This document shows positions 1 through 8,486 of a stretch of DNA of 64,000 nucleotides, piece by piece. The notes below the pieces were generated by a model. The model ran no database searches, was not told the origin of the DNA, and worked only from the letters and a program-made list of their open reading frames with translations. Source of the stretch: an uncultured Paracoccaceae bacterium (lineage in GTDB: Bacteria > Pseudomonadota > Alphaproteobacteria > Rhodobacterales > Rhodobacteraceae). Numbering within the stretch: the first letter of the stretch is position 1; each line of letters begins with the position of its first letter. Position numbers and translations under genes: made by a program. The stretch spans positions 62,001-126,000 of the forward strand of contig CANMYO010000002.1 in the NCBI GenBank assembly GCA_947502145.1. The letters are read 5' to 3'.

Positions 1-15
1 TTGCCACGCAGGTAG

Positions 16-246
16 TCAAAGACCAACGCCATTTCCGCACCAAAACCGAGCCGCATTGCCGCTGTCAACTGGGCAATCTGCACATCCCGCGGCGCGCTGA
101 TCGGTTTCTTGATTCCCGTCATCATGACGTTGCTGTTCGTCTGTTATCATATCCCGGCGCTGGATGCCCATCTGGCTGCGCGATACGGCGCGGCGTTCAC
201 GCGCTATGCCGCGAAGACCGCGAAGTTCGTGCCGTTCATCTATTGA
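16..246 (+). pseudogene. C-terminal remnant of an isoprenylcysteine-methyltransferase-like membrane protein
   Basis: The plus-strand frame ending at TGA 244-246 encodes a hydrophobic helix (residues like ALIGFLIPVIMTLLFVCYH) followed by the tail PALDAHLAARYGAAFTRYA and a terminal FVPFIY. This helix-plus-tail pattern is typical of the C-terminus of small ICMT/methyltransferase-family membrane proteins. The same frame has a TAG at 13-15, so it cannot continue intact to the left. Either there is a frameshift close to the window edge or only a fragment survives. The upstream residues (about 16-100) do not look convincingly coding. Family assignment is by eye and tentative. Confidence 0.35.
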
Positions 247-267
247 GGCCATTGTCCGTGACGTCGC

Positions 268-1026
268 CTAGCTTGCAGCGAGGGCAAAGCTTGCCCGATA
301 TCGTGTCGGGGTCATGTCAGTCAGCTCGCGGAAAGCCGCGTTAAAGCCGGAGAGTGACTGAAACCCTACGGCATGGGCGATTTCGGTCACGGAGACTTCG
401 CTGGTTGCCAGCAGTTCGATGGCACGGATAATGCGCATCCGCGTCAATGTCTGGCGCCAGGTCATGCCCATTTCATCCGAGAACCGCCGGGCGAGGGCGC
501 GGGGTGATTGACCGGCATGGCGGGCGATTTCGTCAAAGGTCGGGTCTTGGTCAAACTGATCCTCTGTCAGGGCCAATGCCTTGGCCAGACCCGGTGTTTT
601 TGGGGCCGGCAACACGCACTTGCTGGGATTTTCGGCAAGTCGGGTCACGACCTGCGCCAAGGTGCCGAAAATGTTGCGGGCGTAGTCGGGCAGGGGGTGC
701 GCTTCAATGCCCCAGTCGCGACATTCGTGCACCAGCGCGCGGGCCAGTGGTGTCATGTCAAAGACGCTGAGCGGTGCGCGCGGTGCTGCCATGACGTTGG
801 TCGGAAACAGGACCGAAGCGGATGTCAGTTGTGACAACACGGAAATGGTGATCGGATAGCCCGCGGCAATCAGGGCGGCACGGGCAGGGGGCAGCGTCCA
901 GCGTCGCCCCTGTGCCTCCAGTCGCAGCGTGCCCGCCACCGCATAAAGAAAATAATGCTGCTCGGTCTGAAACTCAGACGGGCCGGCGGGTTGAAATTGT
1001 TTATGAAAACAAAAGGCATCCTGCAT
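268..1026 (-). CDS. AraC/XylS-family transcriptional regulator
   Basis: 252 residues. The N-terminal ~130 residues form a cupin-like effector half (starting MQDAFCFHKQFQPAG). The C-terminal ~100 residues carry the double helix-turn-helix of AraC proteins: a first helix pair near SPRALARRFSDEMGMTWRQ and the conserved second element VTEIAHAVGFQSLSGFNAAF followed by TPTRYR. ATG start at 1024-1026. The gene lies directly downstream of, and co-directional with, a small monooxygenase gene (gap 6 nt), so the two are probably co-transcribed. The effector is unknown. A repressor or activator of this small minus-strand cluster is a reasonable inference, not shown. Confidence 0.88.
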   Translation of the reverse strand: MQDAFCFHKQFQPAGPSEFQTEQHYFLYAVAGTLRLEAQGRRWTLPPARAALIAAGYPITISVLSQLTSASVLFPTNVMAAPRAPLSVFDMTPLARALVHECRDWGIEAHPLPDYARNIFGTLAQVVTRLAENPSKCVLPAPKTPGLAKALALTEDQFDQDPTFDEIARHAGQSPRALARRFSDEMGMTWRQTLTRMRIIRAIELLATSEVSVTEIAHAVGFQSLSGFNAAFRELTDMTPTRYRASFALAAS

Positions 1027-1032
1027 ATCGCG

Positions 1033-1335
1033 TCAATTTACGCTGTCCAATAGCCTGGCGTCAAAGCGATCGCTGATTGGCGGTTCAAGCATCAACGGGC
1101 GCAGGGTTTGCCCCACCTGCGCGAAGGCCGCAGAGGCGGCATAACCACGAAAATTGTCAGCGGAATCCCATTCATGTATGACGCCGATGTTTTGCGCATC
1201 AGTGCCATCCTGAAAGGGGACAAACTTGATGCAGCCAGGCATGGCGCGCACAGTTGCGGCCTCTTTGGTCAGCGCCTCCAGGGCGGCCTTTGCATTTTCT
1301 GGCGCAACGCGGAATGTAACATGGGCGATCAACAT
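1033..1335 (-). CDS. antibiotic biosynthesis monooxygenase (ABM)/YgiN-like small protein
   Basis: 100 residues, a single dimeric alpha/beta-barrel ABM domain. It starts MLIAHVTFRVAPENAKAALE, has the typical central stretch with a Pro-Gly-Cys turn (MPGCIKF) and the family pattern IHEWDSADNFRGYAASAAF. Proteins of this family are cofactor-free quinol/aromatic oxygenases or simply stress-related dimers of unknown substrate. It is followed 6 nt later by the AraC regulator gene and preceded by a methyltransferase gene in the same direction, suggesting one transcription unit. No catalytic residue can be assigned with confidence. Confidence 0.82.
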   Translation of the reverse strand: MLIAHVTFRVAPENAKAALEALTKEAATVRAMPGCIKFVPFQDGTDAQNIGVIHEWDSADNFRGYAASAAFAQVGQTLRPLMLEPPISDRFDARLLDSVN

Positions 1336-1347
1336 GGGGTGTCCTTT

Positions 1348-1944
1348 TCATTTTTGGCAAAATACATATCCCAGGCTGGTGCGGGCCGGTGGACCGGCGG
1401 CAAAGCGATGGGTTTCGATTGTCGTCAGACCCGCGGCATCAGCCCAATCCCTGACCACATGGGGGGCAAACCAACGGTGTCGGAAGCGCAGCCAGATCAA
1501 CCAATTGCACCAATGCGGTTTTGAGATGACCAGTATGATCCTGCCACCGGGCAACAGCTGGCTGGCCAATTCGCGCAGTGCCGCAGCGGGGTCGGCGCAA
1601 TGTTCAATCGCATGAGCCGCTAGAATGGTTTGGAAACAATTGCTTGCGCGGTAATCTTCAAGTCCGACGTTCAGAGTGTTGACCGCAATATTCATGGCGT
1701 CAAATCGGGCCCGCGCTGCGTTGAGCATTACAGTTGAGGGATCCATCAAAGTAAGGTCGCAACTGCCACCGGCGGACATCCATTCCTGCGCGAAGAGGCC
1801 GGTTCCCGTCCCGACATCCAGCACCGGCCCAATGCCGGTGACATGGGGCCGCAGAAACCGTTGATAGGCGTGGTGATAGCCCAGACGCTGGACCGATTTG
1901 TCCCAGGTTCCGGCTGCGCGGTCATATGTGCTGATGGTATCCAT
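1348..1944 (-). CDS. class I SAM-dependent methyltransferase
   Basis: 198 residues. Motif I of the Rossmann-type methyltransferase fold is clear (VLDVGTGTGLFAQEW, about residues 41-55), followed by an acidic motif II region (LTLMDPS) and a post-motif segment ILAAHAIEHCADPAAALREL typical of UbiE/Methyltransf_11-like enzymes. The substrate cannot be told from sequence. ATG at 1942-1944. It lies 12 nt upstream of the ABM gene, all in the same orientation, so probably the first gene of that small operon. Confidence 0.85.
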   Translation of the reverse strand: MDTISTYDRAAGTWDKSVQRLGYHHAYQRFLRPHVTGIGPVLDVGTGTGLFAQEWMSAGGSCDLTLMDPSTVMLNAARARFDAMNIAVNTLNVGLEDYRASNCFQTILAAHAIEHCADPAAALRELASQLLPGGRIILVISKPHWCNWLIWLRFRHRWFAPHVVRDWADAAGLTTIETHRFAAGPPARTSLGYVFCQK

Positions 1945-2037
1945 GCCCCTTCCTAGATGAAGGCGTGGGGCGTTGGCTTGCGTCAGTTTGCCAGAATTGC
2001 GCTGTGAACTGCCAAATCCCGGGATGTTGGGATCGGG

Positions 2038-2640
2038 TCAGGGACGTTTGAAACTGGCCCGCGCCGTTTCTGCAGTGCCGCGCATGACACACCCTTCGGC
2101 GTGATCGTTGATCAACCCCATCGCCTGCATAAAGGCAAACATTGTTGTGGGGCCAACAAAGCGCCAGCCCCTGCGCTTGAGTTCTTTGGACAGTGCAGTG
2201 GATTGCGGGCTGGTGGTTTGGGACTGCGGCGCGGCAAGATCTTGCGGTGCCGGTTCATAGCGCCAAAAGAATGTGGCCAGTGATCCTTCGGCGGCGACCA
2301 TTTCAACCGCGCGGGCAGCGTTGTTGATGGTGGCGGCAATCTTGCCGCGATGGCGCACAATTCGGGAATCTACCAGCAACCGGGCCTGATCGTCAGCGTC
2401 AAACCGGGCAACCTTGTGAAAATCAAAACCGGCAAAAGCGTCACGGAATGCCTCGCGCTTGTTGAGGATCGTGCGCCAGCTTAGCCCGCATTGAAAACTT
2501 TCCAGACAGAGTTTTTCAAACAGCCGGATGTCATCGGCAACGGGATAGCCCCATTCGCGGTCGTGGTAATCAAGGAATTCGGGGGCGCTGCCACACCAGC
2601 CGCAGCGCGGCTGGCCGTCGGGGCCAATGAACCCGGTCAC
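2038..2640 (-). CDS. tag: DNA-3-methyladenine glycosylase I
   Basis: 200 residues, the normal length for Tag. It excises 3-methyladenine from alkylated DNA as the first step of base excision repair. The diagnostic N-terminal zinc-snap cysteine (RCGWCG), the HDREWGYP motif, the helix-hairpin region LSWRTILNKREAFRDAF and the C-terminal His/Cys zinc ligands (MGLINDHAEGC) are all present. The start is a GTG at 2640 whose GTGA overlaps the stop of the upstream YciI gene, implying translational coupling. An Ala/Gln/Ser/Thr-rich linker (QSQTTSPQSTAL) replaces the usual compact surface loop, a small oddity. Confidence 0.93.
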   Translation of the reverse strand: MTGFIGPDGQPRCGWCGSAPEFLDYHDREWGYPVADDIRLFEKLCLESFQCGLSWRTILNKREAFRDAFAGFDFHKVARFDADDQARLLVDSRIVRHRGKIAATINNAARAVEMVAAEGSLATFFWRYEPAPQDLAAPQSQTTSPQSTALSKELKRRGWRFVGPTTMFAFMQAMGLINDHAEGCVMRGTAETARASFKRP

Positions 2641-2933
2641 GCCGCCGCCCCAGTCAAGATCGCCAGACTGGCGTCCGCGCGGGCAGGCGTGACCTGCTGG
2701 ATATGCGCCTTGGCGAAGCCGTTGGCCACAAACGGGTCGTCGTGCACGCGCGCCGTGATGGCCTGCATGTCATCACCCCGGGCCAGGATTGCACCTCCGC
2801 CCTGTGGTGCCAGACTTCCGACAAGCACAAAGACGCCATCGTCAAAACCCTGCGCAATCCAAACGTTATGGGCGTCCATATGTGCCTTTGCCTGCGGTGC
2901 AAGTTCCGTGAGTGTGAGCGTGATGATAAACAT
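2637..2933 (-). CDS. YciI family protein
   Basis: 98 residues with a ferredoxin-like YCII fold. It begins MFIITLTLTELAPQAKAHMD and carries the characteristic G-S-L-A-P-Q-G-G-G-A-I turn and the downstream DDPFVANGFAKAHIQQV segment, where the Asp is the conserved putative active residue of the family. Biochemical role is generally unknown. Its stop codon overlaps the GTG start of tag, and it lies just downstream of the TetR gene, so TetR-yciI-tag likely form one operon under the two palindromes at 3550-3591. Confidence 0.85.
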   Translation of the reverse strand: MFIITLTLTELAPQAKAHMDAHNVWIAQGFDDGVFVLVGSLAPQGGGAILARGDDMQAITARVHDDPFVANGFAKAHIQQVTPARADASLAILTGAAA

Positions 2934-2942
2934 GTGAAAGGC

Positions 2943-3527
2943 CTATGGCGTTTGTGCGTGCTGCGCGGCAATGGCATCCAGCCATGCCAGCATCTGTGCA
3001 ACTTCGGTTTCAAGAAAGGGTTCATCGGGGTAGGCGTTGGCAAGGGTGGCAACCCCTTGGCTGCGGGCCAGAACGTGCATGGCAAGCTGGTCGGCGTCCG
3101 CTCCACATCCCAGATCTTCAAAACGGTGGCGCAACCATTGCCGAAACAGATCAAAAAGCGCGCGTGCGGCCGGTTCGCCGGGATGGTCGCGCTTGCTGAG
3201 TTCGGTAAATAGCGTGCCAATCGGGCAGCCGTAGGCGCGAATTTTCTCGTTATTCATCAAAAGGATTCGGATAAATTTCCCGATTGAGTCCTTGGGCGAT
3301 TGGCCACAATCGACCCAGCTGCGCAACATGTCGTCACGGGACTTCATCCGGCGCGTGATCACCGCGTCAAGAATCGCGTCCTTGGTCTTGAAATGGTAGT
3401 AAAAGTTGCCCCGCGAAATGCCGACAACGGCTGCAACATCGGCAAATGATGTGGCCTCAAACCCGCGTGTGTAAAACAGCTCATCCGCGGCTGTCACAAT
3501 GCTGTCGCGTGTTGCTGAGGCGTTCAT
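2943..3527 (-). CDS. TetR/AcrR-family transcriptional regulator
   Basis: 194 residues. The N-terminal HTH (residues ~1-50) has the classic TetR pattern: ATRDSIVTAADELFYTRGFE, then SFADVAAVVGISRGNFYYHF followed by KTKDAILDAV. The C-terminal half resembles the YcdC/TetR_C type with a CPIGTLFTELSK segment. ATG at 3525-3527. Two near-identical 18-bp palindromes lie 23-64 nt upstream of the start, a strong sign of autoregulation. It is the first gene of a probable operon with yciI and tag. The inducer is unknown. Confidence 0.9.
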   Translation of the reverse strand: MNASATRDSIVTAADELFYTRGFEATSFADVAAVVGISRGNFYYHFKTKDAILDAVITRRMKSRDDMLRSWVDCGQSPKDSIGKFIRILLMNNEKIRAYGCPIGTLFTELSKRDHPGEPAARALFDLFRQWLRHRFEDLGCGADADQLAMHVLARSQGVATLANAYPDEPFLETEVAQMLAWLDAIAAQHAQTP

Positions 3528-3549
3528 CTTACCCGGCCTGTTCCAAATG

Positions 3550-3591
3550 TTAGGTCACTTGTCCTAATCGTTTTTAGGTCATTTGTCCTAA
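3550..3591 (-). promoter_or_regulatory. tandem palindromic TetR operators
   Basis: Two copies of the palindrome TTAGGnCAnnTGnCCTAA occur at 3550-3567 (TTAGGTCACTTGTCCTAA) and 3574-3591 (TTAGGTCATTTGTCCTAA). They differ at one inner base and are spaced 24 bp centre to centre. They lie directly upstream of the TetR start codon (3527). The dyad size and position fit a TetR dimer site; binding of this particular regulator is inferred. Confidence 0.75.
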
Positions 3592-3832
3592 TTCGTCAAT
3601 CCGGAGATTGACCAGCGTAAATCGCATCTTGCTTTCACGCGCATCGGGATGTCGGTTGGTTGCGGCGGGGGCGTGTCAGCGGGCCGAGTACGGTATTCCA
3701 GACTAACAATTGCAGCGGATTCGTCACAGAATTGGCGCATGGTCGGCAGCCATTATTTCGGTTGCCTGCCCCAAGATAGTCAATTTCTGACGCATGCGAT
3801 TTTTTGATTTTAAGCAATAATAGAGGTGAACC

Positions 3833-6800
3833 ATGTCTCGTATGACATCGCTACAAGTATTTGTTACGGACCGTGACGCAAAAACAGTGACCAAGGCGCA
3901 GGTCTTCTTGGAAGGGCCAGAGCAGGAGCTTGAGCTGAAGTTGAACGCCCATGACGCGTTTGAGGCGACAGAGATCAAGCCCGGATCCTACACGCTGACG
4001 GTCAAACCTGACAGCACGACATTGCAACCCGATAGCCGCAGCCTTTCCTTGCGCACGGGGCCCAATTCGGCTGTGGTTTCGGTGGGGCGCAAAACCGATC
4101 CGTCCTACCCGAGCGCCGATGGACCGATGCATTTTCGCGGGCGGGATGATGCCATTCTGGCCACTGTGCGCCAGGGGGATGACAGCAAGATCAAGCTGGA
4201 TGAAACCCTGGAAGAGTTTGGCTTGAAGCGCCTGCCGCTGGAGATGACCGACAGCGCGGGGCAGCCGCTAGAGAGCGATTTCGTCATGATCGAAACGCCC
4301 AATGGCGTCCGTGAGGCCGCGCAGGCGCTTGCCGGTTTTGCACAGCAGTTGGCGCGGCGTGATGCGACAGTGATCTTTGGTGCGGTTGTCGAACGGGGCA
4401 AGGAAAATCCGGTTCAAGGCCTGACAAACGAGATGGTCGTGCGCTTTGGCAGTGACGTCGGTGACGACGTGGCCAAAAAGATCCTGCGCGAATTCGGGCT
4501 GCGTATTCAACGTACTGTGTCCTATGCGGGCAACGCCTATATGGTCGAGCGGGCAGGGATGCCCGATTATGAGCTGCTGGCAGTGGCCGAAAGGCTTAAC
4601 TCCATGAAAGAGGTCGACTACGCCGAGCCGCAGATCCTTTACGTGATCGAAAACGACGCCTTTACGCCAAATGACACGCTTTATCCGCAGCAAAGTCATC
4701 TGCCTTTGATTAACGCCGACGATGCCTGGGACACGATGGATGATGTCGCGGTCAACTTGCGTGGCGGCAGTCCGGATATCTGCATTGCGGTGTTTGACGT
4801 GAATGGCGTGACCCCGAACCACCCCGATCTGACAGCGAACCTGACGGATGGCGGATCAAAAATGCTGACGTCGTTCAATTTCAACAACCTCACCACGCAG
4901 ACCGTGGCCGGTCTGAGCGGCACCCATGGCACCCAGACCTCGGGCACTGCAACGGCCGCGTTCAGCAATAATCTTGGGGTGGTTGGGGTTGCCCCGAATT
5001 GCCGTCTGATTGGCGGTCGCATCCCCAGTCCCGCCACCGGGATCGAAATGGCGGATGCCTTTATCTGGGCAGCGGGTTTCAACACCGGCAACACGAATGT
5101 CGCCTTTCCGGCAGTGCCAAGTCAGCCTGCGGACGTTATCGCGAATTCCTGGGGTGTCACCAATGGCGCGTTGACAAATGCATTGCGCGACTGCTTTGAT
5201 TTCCTGACTGTCTATGGTCGGAACGGACGCGGATGTCTGGTTACCTTTTCCACCGGTAACCTGGGGTACGTGCAATTCACCAACGTGCGGCGCTTTGCCT
5301 CTTATGAGCGGACCGTGGCGGTGGGTGCAAGTATTGGCGCGAATCCGACCAATCCCACCAACAGCTCTGGCCCGGATCCAAGCGGCGCAACCACAAACAT
5401 CGCCGCAATCACCGATCAGCGGGCGCTCTATAACCCCTTTGGTCCGGAGATGGATATCGTGGCACCTTCGCATACCGCCTATGACAGCGGTCTGGTCGAC
5501 CCGACAACAACGACTGTGAATGTCGGCACCGGGACACTGAACGGCGCTGTGCCCCCGGCTACGGCCAATGATTATGCTGCCAACTTTGGTGGCACAAGCC
5601 ATGCATCGCCAACAATTGCGGGGGCGGCGGCGCTGGTGATGTCGATGGATCCGTCGCTCAACTGGATTCAGGTGCGCAACATCCTGCGTACAACAGCCGT
5701 GCGCATTCATGCCGGAAATACCGATCCGACCGGAGCCTATGTCGACAACGACGGTGATGGAACGGCAGAGTTCTCACAATGGTACGGCTATGGCCGGGTT
5801 GATGTGGATGCCGCCGTAATCGCTGCCCGTGATGGTGCTTTTGCCTCAGACGTTGTGGTCCGCGAGAACCAGAGCGACACCGGCGCGGTGCCGTCACCGG
5901 GCTGGCATGCACATAGCCCCGACATCTGGGTGCGGGCCACAAATGACCCGATTCCGGCGCTGGCCTATGGTGCCAACCCACCACATCAGAACGCAGTGCG
6001 CGGACAGGACAACTTTGTCTTTGCAAGGGTGCGCAATACCGGGATCGCGACGGCCACCGAAGTCTATGTGCGTGCGATGATCTGCCATTATCCGGGGTTT
6101 GAATTCCGCTACCCGCAAGAGTTCATCCCCTCGATCCGGCCGGGTGATCCAGTACCAAACCCATTGGTCCCCGGAACCTATTTGGTTGATGAGGTGCGGA
6201 TTGATGACCTGCTGCCTGGTGAGGATCGCATTATCAAGATGACCTGGCCGGCAAACCTGATTCCGCCGGCAACCGTTGTTGTCGGGGGCACAACCGTGAA
6301 CTGGCATCCCTGCCTGTTGCTTGAGGCATCGCCGCATGATGGACCGGTTGCCCCCACCGGCAGTGCGATCGACATCCGGCGGCATAACAATATCTGCCAA
6401 CGCAACATCACCATCGACGACGCGACGGATTCAGACGCTGATCTGACGGCGATCATTGGCGGGTTCATCTCGGGCGGACGGACACGGTCGTTGATCATTG
6501 ATGCCAGTCGGTTCCGGCAGAACGAAAGGATCATCCTGTGTCTTGGCAATGAAAAGTTGATGGCGCATCTGCTTGAAGCCGTGAAAGGTGGTGAGGTTAA
6601 GACCGATCTGCCGCCCCTTGGCACGGATGAAAAAGCGCCGGACGTTCCAAGTCTCGCAGAGCGGAACCGCGACTTCATGGGCGGGATCACGTTCCGGACT
6701 GAGGCGCTGATGGAGGTGGAGCTTGTTGACCGGCGGCGGTTGGAATTGCTGGTGTCGCCACAGACGCGGTTCCGGTTGCGCGACCCGTTTGAACGGCGCC

Positions 6801-7012
6801 GCAGCCCGGCCACGATCAGCAAGCACCGTGGCAAACCTGTTGTCGAACTGCGCGGCGGATCGGTCTATGAACTGCCACTGATCGCAGGCGAAGGACAGTT
6901 GTTCCCGGTGCTGGTCGGATCGCCAGAGGCGCGCGGATCGGGCGCCGAACTGCGCATGACCCAGCGTCGCAGTGATGGTGAATTTGCCGCAGGTTACACC
7001 ATCCAATATTGA
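3833..7012 (+). CDS. S8 family serine peptidase (subtilase), large multidomain
   Basis: 1059 residues. The catalytic triad is visible: Asp322 in AVFDVNG, His365 in GTHGTQTSG, Ser589 in GGTSHASPT, with the oxyanion Asn438 in ANSWG. An N-terminal beta-rich domain (residues ~5-75, carboxypeptidase-regulatory-like) and a pro-region-like stretch to ~300 precede the catalytic domain (~310-650). After it come ~170 residues with CARDB/Ig-like character (IWVRATNDP, VFARVRNTG) and a C-terminal region of unknown fold. No signal peptide is visible at the N-terminus. ATG at 3833 has a good ribosome site (GAGGTGAACC). It is a solitary gene ending in a strong hairpin. Similar proteins occur as stand-alone bacterial subtilases; the substrate is unknown. 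Confidence 0.9.
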   Translation: MSRMTSLQVFVTDRDAKTVTKAQVFLEGPEQELELKLNAHDAFEATEIKPGSYTLTVKPDSTTLQPDSRSLSLRTGPNSAVVSVGRKTDPSYPSADGPMHFRGRDDAILATVRQGDDSKIKLDETLEEFGLKRLPLEMTDSAGQPLESDFVMIETPNGVREAAQALAGFAQQLARRDATVIFGAVVERGKENPVQGLTNEMVVRFGSDVGDDVAKKILREFGLRIQRTVSYAGNAYMVERAGMPDYELLAVAERLNSMKEVDYAEPQILYVIENDAFTPNDTLYPQQSHLPLINADDAWDTMDDVAVNLRGGSPDICIAVFDVNGVTPNHPDLTANLTDGGSKMLTSFNFNNLTTQTVAGLSGTHGTQTSGTATAAFSNNLGVVGVAPNCRLIGGRIPSPATGIEMADAFIWAAGFNTGNTNVAFPAVPSQPADVIANSWGVTNGALTNALRDCFDFLTVYGRNGRGCLVTFSTGNLGYVQFTNVRRFASYERTVAVGASIGANPTNPTNSSGPDPSGATTNIAAITDQRALYNPFGPEMDIVAPSHTAYDSGLVDPTTTTVNVGTGTLNGAVPPATANDYAANFGGTSHASPTIAGAAALVMSMDPSLNWIQVRNILRTTAVRIHAGNTDPTGAYVDNDGDGTAEFSQWYGYGRVDVDAAVIAARDGAFASDVVVRENQSDTGAVPSPGWHAHSPDIWVRATNDPIPALAYGANPPHQNAVRGQDNFVFARVRNTGIATATEVYVRAMICHYPGFEFRYPQEFIPSIRPGDPVPNPLVPGTYLVDEVRIDDLLPGEDRIIKMTWPANLIPPATVVVGGTTVNWHPCLLLEASPHDGPVAPTGSAIDIRRHNNICQRNITIDDATDSDADLTAIIGGFISGGRTRSLIIDASRFRQNERIILCLGNEKLMAHLLEAVKGGEVKTDLPPLGTDEKAPDVPSLAERNRDFMGGITFRTEALMEVELVDRRRLELLVSPQTRFRLRDPFERRRSPATISKHRGKPVVELRGGSVYELPLIAGEGQLFPVLVGSPEARGSGAELRMTQRRSDGEFAAGYTIQY

Positions 7013-7029
7013 TCAGCCCAAAGCATGAA

Positions 7030-7057
7030 GGGCAGCCGCAGAGGTCTGTGGCTGCCC
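7030..7057. terminator. hairpin between convergent peptidase and hydrolase genes
   Basis: A 12-bp stem (GGGCAGCCGCAG pairing with CTGTGGCTGCCC, one G-T wobble) with an AGGT loop sits 18 nt after the peptidase stop and 23 nt beyond the stop of the opposing hydrolase gene. There is no strong T-run, but position and stability suit a bidirectional terminator. Confidence 0.65.
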
Positions 7058-7080
7058 AAGCGTTTGCATCTACTGCACCA

Positions 7081-8271
7081 TCAGCGCAGGTTGGCAATAA
7101 TCCAGGATGACGCGATTGCCTCGCGGTGATCATGCGGCGGGCAGTGCCCCGGCAGATCAAAGACGACGCGATCTGGATTCGCCGCCCGGGCCAGCAGCCG
7201 GTCCATATCCTCTAACGGTGCGGCCGGGTCATCATTCGTGTTGATCGCCAGAATTGGCGTCTCAATCATGTCGCCGTCAAAGGCATCCACGGAGTCGATC
7301 GACAGAATCCGCACGCTGTCGGCAAAGGTGTCGAGATCGGTTTCTGTCGGCAGGCCAAGGCGGGTCTTTACGCCATCAATGGTGAACTTGGGAAAAAACT
7401 CATAAGCCTCAGGCGGGGCCAAAAAGGGGGCATGCAACGGGCCACATATATAAACAATGCCTGCAAGGTCGAGGTCCTCATGTTCGGTAAAGAGACGCGC
7501 GCTGGTATGCCCGGTAAAGCTGACACCCTGCATGAAGATGTTGTCATTATCGAGCCGCGCTTCACCTTTGGCCCAATTGATCGTGGCGACGTGCAGCTTT
7601 TCAGTTTCACCGTCAGAGACATCATACGCCGCACTGCGTCCCATGCCCGGTGTGTCTAGGGTGAGGAATGCAATGCCCTTGGGCATCAGGTTGTCGATGT
7701 AATAGCGCAGGGATATGACACTGGACATGTCTGACCCGTTTGACATTACCAGTACCGGGAACGGGCCATCGCCTGCTGGAAGATGCAGATGCGCGGTAAA
7801 GCTGGCGCCGTCATGTGCGATCTGGATCTCTTCGAACGTGCCGATGTCCTGCATGGCCTGCGCATAGACCATGCGGGCCTTTTCAAGGGCCGCATCCTGT
7901 CCCGGTGCCCCGACGTGTGGCGCAGCAGCGGTATGATAATAGGTGATTGCAGCGATCAGGTCACCACGCGCGGCGGCGGCGTCTCCGGCGGCGGCAAATT
8001 CATAGGCCCAGTTGCCGGGACCGTATTCCATGATCGTGTCGGGTTGGTCGGGGTTTGATCGGGTGCCGGTGGCTTCGGCAATACGGGTCAACGTCTGGTA
8101 TAATTCCTGTTCATGTCCGCCAGCAGTGACAAGCGCATCGATCTCGACCGGGTGATACCAGTCGCCCTCGGCCGCATCGCGGAACTTGGTGCCGTCAATC
8201 TCTTGGGCGAAGGCCCCGGTGGTGGCCAACAGGGTCAGGGCTGTTGTGGTGATCATCATACTTAGTCGCAT
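7081..8271 (-). CDS. secreted alpha/beta hydrolase (FrsA/DUF1100-like esterase)
   Basis: 396 residues with a Sec signal peptide (MRLSMMITTTALTLLATTGAFA, cleavage near residue 22). The hydrolase core shows GPFPVLVMSNGSD for the oxyanion strand and LDTPGMGRS characteristic of FrsA-like esterases. A nucleophile elbow is FMQGVSFTGH (G-x-S-x-T), a late acid loop is LAINTNDDPAAPLEDM, and the His is in DLPGHCPPHDH. It is the last gene of a minus-strand set with cytochrome b561 and a 60-residue membrane protein, downstream of a two-component system. Substrate unknown; an ester or small acyl compound in the periplasm is likely. Confidence 0.82.
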   Translation of the reverse strand: MRLSMMITTTALTLLATTGAFAQEIDGTKFRDAAEGDWYHPVEIDALVTAGGHEQELYQTLTRIAEATGTRSNPDQPDTIMEYGPGNWAYEFAAAGDAAAARGDLIAAITYYHTAAAPHVGAPGQDAALEKARMVYAQAMQDIGTFEEIQIAHDGASFTAHLHLPAGDGPFPVLVMSNGSDMSSVISLRYYIDNLMPKGIAFLTLDTPGMGRSAAYDVSDGETEKLHVATINWAKGEARLDNDNIFMQGVSFTGHTSARLFTEHEDLDLAGIVYICGPLHAPFLAPPEAYEFFPKFTIDGVKTRLGLPTETDLDTFADSVRILSIDSVDAFDGDMIETPILAINTNDDPAAPLEDMDRLLARAANPDRVVFDLPGHCPPHDHREAIASSWIIANLR

Positions 8272-8301
8272 TTGGATATCCTTTTGCGGTCTGGGTGGGG
8301 G

Positions 8302-8484
8302 TTAAAGGTTGATGGTGTTTGCCTGCGATTTGCGCAGTTGCCAGGCAGTCAGGGCTGTCCCAAGGACGATGGCCGCGGCAGAGGCACCGATCGCGGCAAG
8401 GCCAAGCCAGACAAAGACCGGCAGGAGAACGATGGCGAGGACAACGCCAAGTGCCGCGCGCGCGATGAATTTGAGGGTTTCCAT
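8302..8484 (-). CDS. 60-residue two-helix membrane protein
   Basis: The ATG at 8482-8484 is preceded by AAAGGAAATTGAAT, a good ribosome site, and starts two nt beyond the cytochrome b561 stop. The product (METLKFIARAALG...) has two predicted transmembrane helices separated by a short Ala/Gly hinge and a basic C-terminal tail (WQLRKSQ). I do not recognise a family. Its tight position between cytochrome b561 and the secreted hydrolase suggests co-translation and perhaps a small subunit or chaperone-like role for the cytochrome; this is inference. Confidence 0.6.
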   Translation of the reverse strand: METLKFIARAALGVVLAIVLLPVFVWLGLAAIGASAAAIVLGTALTAWQLRKSQANTINL

Positions 8485-8486
8485 AT

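Noticed and set aside
4268-4822. Long antisense frames inside the S8 peptidase, nirK, glpT, xylA and norB genes
   Set aside because: They mirror high-GC codon bias of the real genes, have no ribosome sites and no family features.
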